Below, one piece after another: positions 34,399 to 43,000 of a stretch of DNA of 64,000 bases. The first letter of the stretch is position 1, and each line of letters begins with the position of its first letter. The DNA is from Chitinophagales bacterium. Its GTDB lineage: Bacteria; Bacteroidota; Bacteroidia; Chitinophagales; Chitinophagaceae. The notes beneath the pieces are model-generated. The model did no database searches. It saw only the letters and a list, made by a program, of their open reading frames with translations, and had not been told where the DNA came from. The stretch is taken from the NCBI GenBank assembly GCA_026936105.1, contig JAIXKI010000002.1, positions 325,556 through 389,555 on the forward strand, written 5' to 3'. The translations under genes were made by a program, and so were the position numbers.

Positions 34399-36402
34399 AT
34401 GAAAGCAATAATACCTTCCAGGGTTTTGCGATGGGCTTTGTACACCGGAATATTTTTCCTTGTGCTGATGAGTTTGTTAAGAGTGTTGTTTTTTATTGTT
34501 TTCAGGCAACTTCATCTCACCTGGGGCGAGGCAATGAGTTCCTTTGTTCTTGGTTTCAGATTCGATCTCCGCTCAGTATTCGTACTAATGATGGTCATGC
34601 TCATCTTCGGGAGCATACGGCCTTTCGACCCGTTCAGATCAGCTGCTGCAAAGAAAACCTGGTTTTGGTTGCTGGGTGTTACCGGCTTTTTATTCACTCT
34701 TTTCTACATAGTGGACTTTGCTCATTATTCTTATTTGTCACAAAGACTGAATGCAAGCGTATTGAATTTTTTACAGGACGCCGGAATTTCCATGAACATG
34801 GTATGGCAAAGTTATCCGGTGATAAAACTGATCCTGTTACTGGCAGCTTCAACTTTTCTGATCGTATCGGCGGTGAAATATTTTTATAAAAAAGCAGCCG
34901 CTGCGCCGGTTACTTCAGGCAGAAAGAAAAGGAACATCTCTTATATCATTGCCTTCCTTCTTCTGGCCCTTGGCATTTTCGGAAGAGTTGGGCAATATCC
35001 TTTGCGATGGAGTTTTGCTTTTGCCCTGGGAAATGAGGCCAAGGCAAATCTTTCCCTGAATCCGTTTCAGAGTTTTTTCAGCACATTAAAATTCAGGAGC
35101 TCTACTTTTGATCTTGCAAAAACAAAAAAATGGTACCCGTTGATGGCAGCTCAATTGGGTGTGCAGCATCCTGACGTGAACAATCTGAATTTTACCAGAA
35201 GTTATCCGGCAAGAGACACTTTCAATGGAGTGCGGCCCAATGTTGTTTTAGTGATCTGCGAAAGTTTCAGCAGTTTTCGTACCTCCATGTGGGGAAACCC
35301 GATGAATGCCACTCCTTATTTCGCAGAGATGTGCAGGAACGGAATCTTTTTCAAATATTGTTTTACTCCTTCATTCGGCACGGCAAGAGGTGTGTGGGCA
35401 ACGCTAACCGGGATCCCTGATGTGGAAACACCAAAAACCGCAAGCCGCAATATGGCGATGGTGAACCAGCGGATGATCATCAATGACTTTAAAGGATACC
35501 GCAAGATGTATTTCATTGGAGGCAGCGCCAGCTGGGCCAATATCCGCGGTTTCCTGATGAATAATATTGACAGCCTGCACTTGTATGAAGGAGATGATTT
35601 CAAGGCGCCCAAGGTGGATGTATGGGGCATCAGCGATAAAAACCTGTTTCTGGAGACCAATGAATACCTGAAAAAGGAAACACAGCCTTTTTTTGCCATC
35701 ATTCAGACGGCGGACAATCATCGCCCTTATACGATCCCGGAAGAAGATCAAGCGTCTTTTAAGAAAGAATCTTTCCCGCTTGATACATTACACAAATACG
35801 GCTACGAGGATAATGACGAATTCAACGCTTTCCGATATACCGATTTCAGTATTCAGCATTTTATTGAAGCAGCAAAAAAAGAGAACTATTTCAGGAACAC
35901 GATCTTCGTTTTTGTCGGGGATCATGGTGTACGGGGCAGTGCCGGTGATATGTTTCCCCGTGCCTGGACTGATAATGGATTGACGACCGAACACGTTCCT
36001 TTACTTTTTTATTCACCTTCATTGCTTCAGCCTGAAGTGAGGACAGATGCCTGTTCCCAGCTTGATATTTTTTCGTCGGTCGCCTCGCTGACAGGGCAGT
36101 CATTTCACAACTATACGCTGGGAAGGAATTTATTTGAAAAAGCAGTTACGCCTTCACAGGGAGAGGCTCCGCAATGTGCTTTTATCTTCGATCCGGATTT
36201 CCGGCAGATTGGAATTGTGGACAGCAACTATTATTATTACCGTCCGATCGCTTCCGGCAAAGAAACCATGGTCTCAATAAAAAATAATGATCCCGTTGGA
36301 AATTCAGCTCCAGTTGAAAAAAGAAAAGAAGAACTACGGGACCTTACAAGCGCTTATTATGAAACAGCCCGGTATATGTTGTTTAACAATAAAAGGGAAT
36401 AG
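34399..36402 (+). CDS. LTA-synthase-like membrane-anchored sulfatase-fold hydrolase
   Basis: A 667-residue inner membrane protein of the LTA synthase/OpgB-like family. Four or five N-terminal helices (to about 190) anchor a periplasmic alkaline-phosphatase-superfamily domain (about 250-600). The catalytic nucleophile region is FGTARGVWATLTGIP; metal-binding residues are in RPNVVLVICESF and FVGDHGVRG. Gram-negative members transfer glycerol- or ethanolamine-phosphate groups to envelope glycans. It is divergent from PAP2, and converges on pnuC (8-bp gap). Confidence 0.9.
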   Translation: MKAIIPSRVLRWALYTGIFFLVLMSLLRVLFFIVFRQLHLTWGEAMSSFVLGFRFDLRSVFVLMMVMLIFGSIRPFDPFRSAAAKKTWFWLLGVTGFLFTLFYIVDFAHYSYLSQRLNASVLNFLQDAGISMNMVWQSYPVIKLILLLAASTFLIVSAVKYFYKKAAAAPVTSGRKKRNISYIIAFLLLALGIFGRVGQYPLRWSFAFALGNEAKANLSLNPFQSFFSTLKFRSSTFDLAKTKKWYPLMAAQLGVQHPDVNNLNFTRSYPARDTFNGVRPNVVLVICESFSSFRTSMWGNPMNATPYFAEMCRNGIFFKYCFTPSFGTARGVWATLTGIPDVETPKTASRNMAMVNQRMIINDFKGYRKMYFIGGSASWANIRGFLMNNIDSLHLYEGDDFKAPKVDVWGISDKNLFLETNEYLKKETQPFFAIIQTADNHRPYTIPEEDQASFKKESFPLDTLHKYGYEDNDEFNAFRYTDFSIQHFIEAAKKENYFRNTIFVFVGDHGVRGSAGDMFPRAWTDNGLTTEHVPLLFYSPSLLQPEVRTDACSQLDIFSSVASLTGQSFHNYTLGRNLFEKAVTPSQGEAPQCAFIFDPDFRQIGIVDSNYYYYRPIASGKETMVSIKNNDPVGNSAPVEKRKEELRDLTSAYYETARYMLFNNKRE

Positions 36403-36410
36403 AGATCTTT

Positions 36411-37070
36411 TTAAATCGCTTTTTCAAACTCAAATGCTTTTTGTTTTTTTACTTTCCGGGCACGTCTCATCCATTCGGTAAGCCCGAAAATTGCCATGAC
36501 CAGTAATATCAGGTAGTAAACGCTGGTAAAAACATAGTGCTTGATAAAGTATAAGGGTATGGAGGCAATGTTGGTTGCGATCCACCAATACCAGCTTTCC
36601 ACTTTCTTTTTTGCCATCAGCCACATTCCGGTAAAGGCAGTGGCGCTGGCAAATGCATCTGCAAATGGAATGGCTCCCGGAGCGAAACTTTTTTTCAGGT
36701 AAGTAAGAGAAAAGAAAATGGTAAAATAAAATGCGGCAAAGAATAAGATCTGGTAGGTCCACCATCGTTTATCCGAGAATTCAATGTTCACCACGTGGTG
36801 TTGTTCCTTGTCCCTCTTCGACCAGAGAATCCATCCGTAGATGCTCATTACTGTGTAATAAAAATTTACGCTTGCTTCACCGATCAGGCTGCCTTTGATG
36901 CTGAGATAAACGTAAAAAGTTGTGTTCAGAAGTCCGGTGGGATAGACCAGGATATTTTCTTTTCGGGAGAACCATACGCTTACGATTCCTGAAAAGACAG
37001 CAACATATTCCAGCCAGGTGGTTTCTTTCATACCATCCAGAAACTGTTGCCAAATTTCCTGTAACTCCAT
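36411..37070 (-). CDS. pnuC: Nicotinamide riboside transporter PnuC-like
   Basis: A 219-residue integral membrane facilitator with about seven helices. The conserved family motifs EYVAVFSGIVSVWFSRKENILVYPTGLLNTTFYVY and WYWWIATNIASIPLYFIKHYVFTSVYY are present, both lining the vitamin-binding site of PnuC. Because a NadR-like kinase lies nearby, nicotinamide riboside is the likely substrate. In Bacteroidota some PnuC paralogues (PnuT) carry thiamine and sit behind TPP riboswitches; none is seen in the 140 bp upstream of this gene. Confidence 0.92.
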   Translation of the reverse strand: MELQEIWQQFLDGMKETTWLEYVAVFSGIVSVWFSRKENILVYPTGLLNTTFYVYLSIKGSLIGEASVNFYYTVMSIYGWILWSKRDKEQHHVVNIEFSDKRWWTYQILFFAAFYFTIFFSLTYLKKSFAPGAIPFADAFASATAFTGMWLMAKKKVESWYWWIATNIASIPLYFIKHYVFTSVYYLILLVMAIFGLTEWMRRARKVKKQKAFEFEKAI

Positions 37071-37205
37071 AACGAATATTATACTCCGAATCTGGTTTTG
37101 TGAAGTTTTGAATAATGATAAGATTGCAAATTATGGATATTGTATTTATAAATCTACTTTCAGATCAAAGATAAAAGTGAAGGTGTTTTGTGCGGATGAA
37201 TCAAT

Positions 37206-37781
37206 TCACTCTTCTTTAGCCACCACATCTTTCAGCTCGGGGATCATTCTTTTCATTATGCTTTCAACGCCGGCTTTTAAAGTAATTATCGAAGAAGGGC
37301 ATCCACTGCAGCTTCCCTGCAGTTTCAGATTGAGGATTCCGTTATCATAACTTCTGAACAAAATGGCGCCGCCGTCCATTTCAACAGCAGGACGTACATA
37401 ACGGTCAAGGATCTCCTTGATCTTTTTTACGATGTCCGGATCACCTGAATGGATAGCATTACCATTACTTAACTTATCAATTTCTATTTCATCTTCCCGG
37501 ATTACAGGCTTGCCGCTTTCAAGATATTCTTTTAAAAAATGTTTAAGTAAAGGAATAGCCTCATTCCAGTTTGCTCCAGGGGTTTTCGTCAGTGTAACAA
37601 AGTCGACGGCGATAAATACAGACCTGATGAAAGGAAATTTGAATAACTCAGTTGCCATCGGCGATGAGTCAGAACTATTTGCATCCGGGAAATCAATACT
37701 GTTTCCGGGGTATATGAGTTGGTTGGTTACAAACTTCAGGGTTTCCGGATTCGGAGTTGCTTCCGTATAAATTCTGACCAT
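37206..37781 (-). CDS. Nfu-type Fe-S cluster scaffold/carrier protein
   Basis: A 191-residue iron-sulfur carrier. An Nfu N-terminal domain (MVRIYTEATPNPETLKF...) is followed by the NifU C-terminal domain, whose cluster-binding motif C-x-x-C is seen in LQGSCSGCPSS. Preceding VRPAVEMDGGAILFRSYDNG matches the NifU_C start. The ATG at 37781 gives the canonical N-terminus; a longer frame is not supported. The gene stands alone. A 7-bp hairpin (37844-37861, CTGTGTT/AACACAG) lies upstream without a clear role. Confidence 0.92.
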   Translation of the reverse strand: MVRIYTEATPNPETLKFVTNQLIYPGNSIDFPDANSSDSSPMATELFKFPFIRSVFIAVDFVTLTKTPGANWNEAIPLLKHFLKEYLESGKPVIREDEIEIDKLSNGNAIHSGDPDIVKKIKEILDRYVRPAVEMDGGAILFRSYDNGILNLKLQGSCSGCPSSIITLKAGVESIMKRMIPELKDVVAKEE

Positions 37782-38079
37782 ATTTTTTCCCCTTTTGATC
37801 ATTGCCGGGTTATTGCAATATAAAACTAATAAGAAAACCGGCGCTGTGTTTACCAACACAGAAAACATCATCTTGCGAAAAGCGAATAAAATAATGAGGT
37901 TGAATGATAAATAAGTCTCTTATTATAAGGGATTTACGCAGATGCAATTCAAACAAGGAATAAAACATGGTATTAACAGAATATCAGGGGATATTTACAT
38001 GGGCTGTTCTATATTTGCCGCAATCAAAGAATCACCTTGACCCGATAACCGCTAATTGTTTATTTTAAAAGTATTTATT

Positions 38080-38970
38080 ATGAAAAAGTTGTATTCGCTT
38101 CCATTGTTGATTCTTTCCGTGTTTTTGTTTTCCTGTGTCAGCACTAAAAAATATAAGGCGGCTCAGGCGCAATACGGAGAACTGCAGACCAAGTACACGC
38201 AGTTACAGGGTGATCTGAATAGTTGCAATGATGCAAAGAATGATCTTGCCCGGCAGAAATCAGATCTTGAAAATGATAATGCCAATCTTAAAGGCAAAAT
38301 TTCTGACCTGAACAAGCAGATTGATTTTCTGAAAGAGAATAACACAACCGTATTGAAACAACTTCAGGATCTTTCTGTACTCTCCTCTCAGCAGGCTGAA
38401 AGTATTAAAAAGTCATTGGATAATATTGGCGCCAAAGACCTGTATATTCAAAATCTGCAGGAGTCCATGGCCCGTAAGGATTCTCTCAACATGGCATTGG
38501 TGATGAACCTGAAAGGAGCGATTGGCAACCTTGAAGACAATGACATCAACATTAAAGTTGATAAAGGAGTTGTTTATATTGATATTTCAGACAAACTTCT
38601 TTTCAAGAGCGGAAAATATGAAGTGACCGATAAAGCAAAGCTGGTTTTAGGAAAAGTAGCCCAGGTTTTAAAGAATCAGCCTGATATTGAATTCATGGTA
38701 GAAGGACATACCGATAATGTTCCTTACCGCAGCGGTGTATTGCTGGACAACTGGGATCTGAGTGTGAAAAGAGCAACTTCTGTCATCCGCATTCTTCAAA
38801 ACCAATATGGCCTGGATCCGGCAAAGATGGCGGCAGCGGGCCGCAGTGAATACCTGCCCATTGCTTCGAATGACACAGCCGAGGGCAGGGCAGCTAACCG
38901 CAGAACCAGGATCGTGATATTGCCTCAACTGGATCAGTTTTTCAAACTGCTGGAGCCGAAAAAAATGTAG
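38080..38970 (+). CDS. OmpA-family lipoprotein with coiled coil
   Basis: A 296-residue outer-membrane lipoprotein. The signal peptide ends in a lipobox (LFSC, cysteine near 19). A long coiled coil (about 25-130, rich in heptads such as KYTQLQGDLNSCNDAKNDL) precedes a C-terminal OmpA domain (about 160-285) with the peptidoglycan-binding pattern MVEGHTDNVPY, WDLSVKRATSVIRIL and NRRTRIVI. It links the outer membrane to the cell wall. The ATG at 38080 is used. It is followed by an intrinsic terminator, then directly by the group II intron. A TATATTTG -7 element is at 38010-38017. Confidence 0.93.
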   Translation: MKKLYSLPLLILSVFLFSCVSTKKYKAAQAQYGELQTKYTQLQGDLNSCNDAKNDLARQKSDLENDNANLKGKISDLNKQIDFLKENNTTVLKQLQDLSVLSSQQAESIKKSLDNIGAKDLYIQNLQESMARKDSLNMALVMNLKGAIGNLEDNDINIKVDKGVVYIDISDKLLFKSGKYEVTDKAKLVLGKVAQVLKNQPDIEFMVEGHTDNVPYRSGVLLDNWDLSVKRATSVIRILQNQYGLDPAKMAAAGRSEYLPIASNDTAEGRAANRRTRIVILPQLDQFFKLLEPKKM

Positions 38971-38993
38971 TAATAAAAATTTACTGATAATTG

Positions 38994-39026
38994 AAAAGCC
39001 ATCAGGATGATCCCGATGGCTTTTTT
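38994..39026 (+). terminator. Intrinsic terminator of the OmpA lipoprotein gene
   Basis: A 10-bp stem AAAAGCCATC (38994-39003) with GATGGCTTTT (39015-39024), plus an inner GGA/TCC pairing, followed by T residues to 39026. The group II intron begins one base further on. Confidence 0.85.
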
Positions 39027-39632
39027 AGTGTGTCAGGCATGTATATCAGCTATAGGGTGCAAGTCCCGAATACACTTTACAGTAGGGAGTATTAGCCAAG
39101 GGCAAGGGTGTCCATCGTGAGATGGAATCTGAAGGAAGCAGGCGGCAAACATTCGAGCCTACGAACAGAAACTGCATATAAGGCAGGGTAGTGTGGGTGA
39201 TGTTGCTAAACAAACAAAAGCCCGATACTGTACAGAACGCTATCATGTAAATGCAGAGGCTACATGAATGGAAAGCGGATATACTTACCCTGAGAGATCT
39301 GAGAATAATCCGGCAGAGACATGAGGGAATGTCGAAGCGGAAACAGATGTTAGAACAAAGAATGACATCATGGTATTTTCAGAAGTCAGCAGAGGTCATA
39401 GTAAGCCGGAAACGAGCCGCACCCGAAAAAAAAAGGTACAGGCGGAAGTCTCACAGAAGGACGAAGGACTGAATGTTAGAATGGTGAAGCAATCAGGAAG
39501 TTTATGGTACAGCAACAACAACCGAAACACGTAAGAGAACTTTCTGTGCAAGGATAAGCCGGAAGCTGAAAGGAACACAGAAGGAGTTGAGCCAAACCAC
39601 ACAACCAATGAGAGCAACACCGGGAAACCTGT

Positions 39633-39653
39633 CTGCCGAACAGGCAGGAAAGT
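39633..39653. repeat. CCTG...CAGG palindromic repeat within the intron
   Basis: Just upstream of the maturase start there is a CTGCC/GGCAG hairpin with a GAACA loop, closely related in sequence to the 20-bp repeat inserted in the MmcQ remnant at 1355. It may be an intron domain IV stem or a copy of the repeat family. Confidence 0.45.
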
Positions 39654-39666
39654 TTTTTTTAGTAGT

Positions 39667-40941
39667 ATGCTTGAAGAAATATTAGACATCCGCAACGTAC
39701 AAAAAGCCTTTAAACAGGTAACTGCAAACAAAGGAGCCGGAGGCATTGATGGTATGCAGACCGATGAACTTCGCGACTACCTCAACGCCAACTGGCAAAC
39801 GCTAAGGAAAGATATTTTGGAAGGCAATTATCGTCCACAGGCAGTGCGCAAGGTAGAAATACCCAAACCGCAAGGCGGAAGGAGAATGTTAGGAATACCC
39901 ACGGTAACAGACAGGCTACTGCAGCAAGCCATTGCCCAATGGTTAAGTCCGAAGTATGAAGAAGAATTTTCCAATTACAGTTATGGGTTTAGAGAAAGGC
40001 GCAATGCACACCAGGCGGTATTGCAGGCACAAATAAACCTGAATGAAGATTATGAATGGATAATAGAACTGGATTTGGAGAAGTTCTTTGATAGAGTAAA
40101 CCACGACAAACTCATGGGGCTGCTAACAAAGAAGATAAGCGACAAGCGAACACTAAAGCTAATACGGAGCTATCTCAACAGTGGCATCATGGAAGAAGGC
40201 GTAATAATACCACGTACAGAAGGCACACCACAAGGCAGTCCGTTAAGTCCGCTGCTATCCAACATTGTTTTGAACGAACTGGACAAAGAGCTTGAAGCAA
40301 GAGGTCATCGCTATGTACGCTACGCAGATGATTGCAGCATTTATGTAAGAAGTGAGAAATCCGCTAAAAGAGTAATGGGAACTATCACAGCCTACATAGA
40401 AAACAAGCTGAAATTAAAAGTAAACCGTACAAAGAGCAAAGTAAGTCGCCCAAATGAAAGTACACTACTTGGATTTTCTTTTTACAAAAGCGAAAAGGGA
40501 TGGGAAATACGCATCGCTCCAAAATCTTTAAAAAGAATAAAAGAAAAGATGAAGGAGAAAACAAAGCGCAACGACCCATCTAATGCGAGGGAGAAGATAA
40601 AGAAAATGGAAGCCGTAATAAGAGGATGGGTGAACTACTTTTGTATAGCCAAAGCTAAAAGCAAGATGAAGGAATTAGATGAAATGGTAAGAACAAGATT
40701 ACGAATAGGGATATGGAAACAATGGAAGAAGCCGAAAACAAAACGGATAAACTTAGAAAAGTCAGGCATCAAAAGCGGCAAGGCTTATGAATGGAGCAAC
40801 AGCAGAAAAGGCTATTGCAGAGTAGCACACAGCCCCATATTATGTCGTGCGTTAAACAACGAATATTTTACACGACTGCGATACGTAGGCTTTACTAACT
40901 ACTACTATTGGAAAACCGAACACCAAACAAAGTTATTCTAA
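39667..40941 (+). CDS. ltrA: Group II intron reverse transcriptase/maturase
   Basis: A 424-residue intron-encoded protein that helps splicing and retromobility. The RT domain carries the conserved blocks IPKPQGGRRMLGIPTVTDRLLQQAI, FSNYSYGFRERRNAHQAV, LDLEKFFDRVNHD, EGTPQGSPLSPLLSNI and the catalytic YADD in RYVRYADDCSIYV. The X/maturase domain follows (IRGWVNYFCIAKA). It has no obvious C-terminal HNH endonuclease, which resembles endonuclease-less IEPs such as the GsI-IIC protein. It lies in domain IV of the intron. Confidence 0.95.
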   Translation: MLEEILDIRNVQKAFKQVTANKGAGGIDGMQTDELRDYLNANWQTLRKDILEGNYRPQAVRKVEIPKPQGGRRMLGIPTVTDRLLQQAIAQWLSPKYEEEFSNYSYGFRERRNAHQAVLQAQINLNEDYEWIIELDLEKFFDRVNHDKLMGLLTKKISDKRTLKLIRSYLNSGIMEEGVIIPRTEGTPQGSPLSPLLSNIVLNELDKELEARGHRYVRYADDCSIYVRSEKSAKRVMGTITAYIENKLKLKVNRTKSKVSRPNESTLLGFSFYKSEKGWEIRIAPKSLKRIKEKMKEKTKRNDPSNAREKIKKMEAVIRGWVNYFCIAKAKSKMKELDEMVRTRLRIGIWKQWKKPKTKRINLEKSGIKSGKAYEWSNSRKGYCRVAHSPILCRALNNEYFTRLRYVGFTNYYYWKTEHQTKLF

Positions 40942-40944
40942 CAA

Positions 40945-41022
40945 ACCGCCGTGATACGAGACCCGTACGTCCGGTGGTGTGAGAGGACAGGTAGCCAGAT
41001 AATGGCTACCTTCCTACTCGAT
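40945..41022 (+). ncRNA. Group II intron domains V and VI
   Basis: Domain V: CCGCCGTGATACGAG pairs with the complementary CCGTACGTCCGGTGG segment in the usual 34-nt hairpin. Domain VI: an 8-bp stem GGTAGCCA/TGGCTACC (40990-40997, 41003-41010) atop AGG/CCT and GAG/CTC pairs with bulged A41016 as branch point. Confidence 0.8.
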
Positions 41023-41045
41023 TGGACCGTACTTAAACACAAGGA

Positions 41046-41354
41046 TTATTTGTTTTTTGCGATGTCAGGCTTTTTGAACGGATGCCAAACTACGACTGCG
41101 GAGTCACCCATGACAAGGACGTATTTGGGAGTAACCTCTCCGGCCTGCCTGCCTGTTGGGGTGGATCTCTGTCCGTTTCCCCAATGATAAATTTTTCTCT
41201 GATCCATTTGACGGAAGGTCATAAGTTGACCGTGCTCAACTGCCGGGTTTTTCATTTCAGGGATATCTTTTTTTTCAACGGGGCTTTCTTTTTGTGCCAT
41301 GATGATTGCCGGAATCAGCAGGAAGGCGGCAACAGGAAGTATCTTTTTTTTCAT
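41046..41354 (-). CDS. Small secreted protein of unknown function
   Basis: A 102-residue exported protein with a signal peptide (MKKKILPVAAFLLIPAIIMAQ). The mature part is short and hydrophilic, with KIYHWGNGQRSTPTGRQAG and ending in a beta-rich YVLVMGDSAVVVWHPFKK. No family is recognised with confidence. The PTGRQAG stretch is encoded by CCAACAGGCAGGCAGG, which resembles the CCTGCC-type repeat of this window and might be a partial in-frame copy (not proven). The group II intron ends 24 bp downstream of its stop. Confidence 0.72.
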   Translation of the reverse strand: MKKKILPVAAFLLIPAIIMAQKESPVEKKDIPEMKNPAVEHGQLMTFRQMDQRKIYHWGNGQRSTPTGRQAGEVTPKYVLVMGDSAVVVWHPFKKPDIAKNK

Positions 41355-41555
41355 AACCTGATGTTTACAAAAAAGACAGCAAAATCATTGCCTTAAAATC
41401 AGGCTATAAATGAATGGAGTGTATTCTTAATCAGTATTTGTCTTATTATGAATAAGAAAATGATCTAAGACAGGGATCTAAGACCTTTATAATAACATTC
41501 CGGTTACGTTTATTAGCAATTTTTGATAAAGTGATGTCATTAAGTCATGTAGAAA

Positions 41556-41726
41556 TTATGAAGAAGCCTGGTTTCCCAATTTTCTGATCTTGAATATCTG
41601 GAATACGAGATAGATCAAGGTTCCCCATACAATCCCGATAATGCCATATGCCATGAATAGCAGCCATGCCGGGGACTTTCCTCTTGTTGCGTATAAAGAT
41701 CTTATGCCGAAATCACTTTTTGCCAG
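41556..41726 (-). CDS. Possible small single-span membrane protein
   Basis: A 56-codon frame (no ATG at its start) encoding one strong transmembrane helix: SPAWLLFMAYGIIGIVWGTLIYLVFQIFKIRK, here too long to be chance hydrophobicity, with a basic tail. Only a CTG at 41726 gives the whole frame; an ATG at 41654 would give 32 residues. The CTG-start version overlaps the 3' end of the upstream membrane gene by about 25 bp, which suggests translational coupling. Low certainty about the start. Confidence 0.45.
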   Translation of the reverse strand: MAKSDFGIRSLYATRGKSPAWLLFMAYGIIGIVWGTLIYLVFQIFKIRKLGNQASS

Positions 41727-42067
41727 ATATTAAGGTATTCTCTAATGAAGGGTTTTTTAGAAAACAAAGGAATCCAGAATAAAAGAGAAAACAGAGCCCA
41801 GATCTTCAGGAAGGAATGATCAAAGAAATTCACGAAGGTTTCGATTGAGTAAGAGGGATAAAGATCTTTCAGTACCAGGCCGAGATAAAGTGTGCCACAT
41901 AATGCATAAGAATAAGGAAGGAAGGAGCGTACCACAGCAGGAAACCTCAACTGTTTTATTTTTTTATCATTGAATAAGACCGATACGATTGCATAGGCCA
42001 GCGGGTATCCGGAAAAAAAAGCCAGTAGTACCAGCCGGTCAATATATTGCAGGAAGTCATTGTTCAT
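41702..42067 (-). CDS. Four-helix membrane protein of unknown function
   Basis: A 121-residue membrane protein with three or four hydrophobic segments (LVLLAFFSGYPLAYAIVSVLF, YALCGTLYLGLVL, IWALFSLLFWIPLF). No family motif is recognised. It is on the minus strand after the alpha/beta hydrolase gene (gap about 40 bp) and before the small membrane ORF, so they may form one unit. Confidence 0.72.
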   Translation of the reverse strand: MNNDFLQYIDRLVLLAFFSGYPLAYAIVSVLFNDKKIKQLRFPAVVRSFLPYSYALCGTLYLGLVLKDLYPSYSIETFVNFFDHSFLKIWALFSLLFWIPLFSKKPFIREYLNIWQKVISA

Positions 42068-42106
42068 GATCGTGTATTAGATGTAAAATAAAAGATTATC
42101 GTTTAG

Positions 42107-42937
42107 TTATTTGAAAACGGAATGTTGTTTTTTGTCATCCAGTAAAACAGGGAGTATTTCCCTGATATTATTTTCCTGGAGAATCTGATGGCCTGAGTTG
42201 ATCACTTTAAGAGAGCATTGATCTTCGATGCCTTTCCGGAATTCTTCTCCCCGCGAGGGTAAAATAATGCGGTCGTATTTTCCGTAAATAAGCTGAACGG
42301 GAGTATGGTATTGCCTGATCTCTGTTTTTATTTCTTTTAGTGAAGGTTTTAATTTTCTGAAAGCGGTCCAGCGTTCATATAACCGGCTTCGCACTTCTTT
42401 ATCGCCGATATAATGGTTGACAAATTTGAAGACACTTGCATTGACGAGGCCAAGTTTATTCACGGTTTTTAAAAATGTAAAGAACCATCCGGGATGCTCC
42501 ATGGTAAACTGAAAAAGCCTATTGCCTGCACTTGTCTGTGTAGTCAGCCAATACCAGAAATTTACTTTTAACCCATCAGGTGCCAGCAGGATCATTTTCT
42601 CCACTTGCTGAGGAATGGCTTCGTATAAGCTGAGTGCTATGCGGCCTCCAAGGCTGTAGCCGATCAGTGTGATCTGCCGGCCGGAAAAACCGGGAAGCTC
42701 GTTCAGTATGTTCAGCAGGTCAGATGAGTTGAAATTCAATCCTTCTTTCCAGGTAGTTTGGCCATGAAAGGGCAGGTCAATGGCATAAAAACTGTATTTA
42801 TCGCCGGCAAATTTTTCCAGGATCGAGAACGAACCGGCATCCTGCCCGTAACCATGAATACAGAAAGCCATTTTACTTCCTGTGCCAAAGCGTCGGTAGC
42901 GGATCGGAGAATTTTTATAAAGAAGAAGGTCGTCCAT
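42107..42937 (-). CDS. Alpha/beta hydrolase
   Basis: A 276-residue serine hydrolase. The oxyanion region FCIHGYGQDAGSF, the nucleophile elbow GYSLGG (S in ITLIGYSLGGRIAL), an acid in IYGKYDRII and the late histidine in INSGHQILQEN form the catalytic set. Substrate is unknown. The start is the ATG at 42937; a longer frame into the marR promoter is not supported. It is divergent from marR, and a TATTTTTG -7 element on the minus strand at 42986-42979 may drive it. The MarR operator lies 15-32 bp further upstream, so it may share control. Confidence 0.85.
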   Translation of the reverse strand: MDDLLLYKNSPIRYRRFGTGSKMAFCIHGYGQDAGSFSILEKFAGDKYSFYAIDLPFHGQTTWKEGLNFNSSDLLNILNELPGFSGRQITLIGYSLGGRIALSLYEAIPQQVEKMILLAPDGLKVNFWYWLTTQTSAGNRLFQFTMEHPGWFFTFLKTVNKLGLVNASVFKFVNHYIGDKEVRSRLYERWTAFRKLKPSLKEIKTEIRQYHTPVQLIYGKYDRIILPSRGEEFRKGIEDQCSLKVINSGHQILQENNIREILPVLLDDKKQHSVFK

Positions 42938-42968
42938 AACACCCCGGAAATTTTCAGGATTAAAAAAA

Positions 42969-42998
42969 TTGGCTATATCAAAAATAACACTAATTTTG
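42969..42998 (+). promoter_or_regulatory. marR promoter (TTG, 19 bp, TAATTTTG)
   Basis: TTG at 42969-42971 is followed after 19 bp by TAATTTTG (42991-42998), a full match to the Bacteroidota consensus. The predicted start of transcription is about 43003, inside the operator palindrome and 17 nt before the marR ATG. Confidence 0.7.
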
Positions 42999-43000
42999 AT

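Larger units (their letters stand above)
39028..41022 (+). mobile_element. Complete group II intron with maturase ORF
   Basis: A bacterial group II intron of about 1995 nt that looks intact. The 5' end GTGTG (39028-39032) fits the GUGYG consensus. About 640 nt of domains I-III are followed by a reverse transcriptase/maturase ORF in domain IV. Domain V is recognisable at about 40945-40980, and domain VI ends with a bulged adenosine (A41016) between paired AGG/CCT and GAG/CTC segments, 7 nt from a CGAT 3' end. It lies immediately after the T-run of the ompA terminator and 24 bp from the next gene, so it disrupts nothing. A run of A residues at 39426-39434 could serve as EBS1 for the T-tract (inference). 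Exact class was not determined. Confidence 0.9.

Noticed and set aside
37071-37205. TPP riboswitch upstream of pnuC
   Set aside because: None of the conserved THI-box segments (CTGAGA, ACCTGATCTGG-type) is found on the minus strand there.
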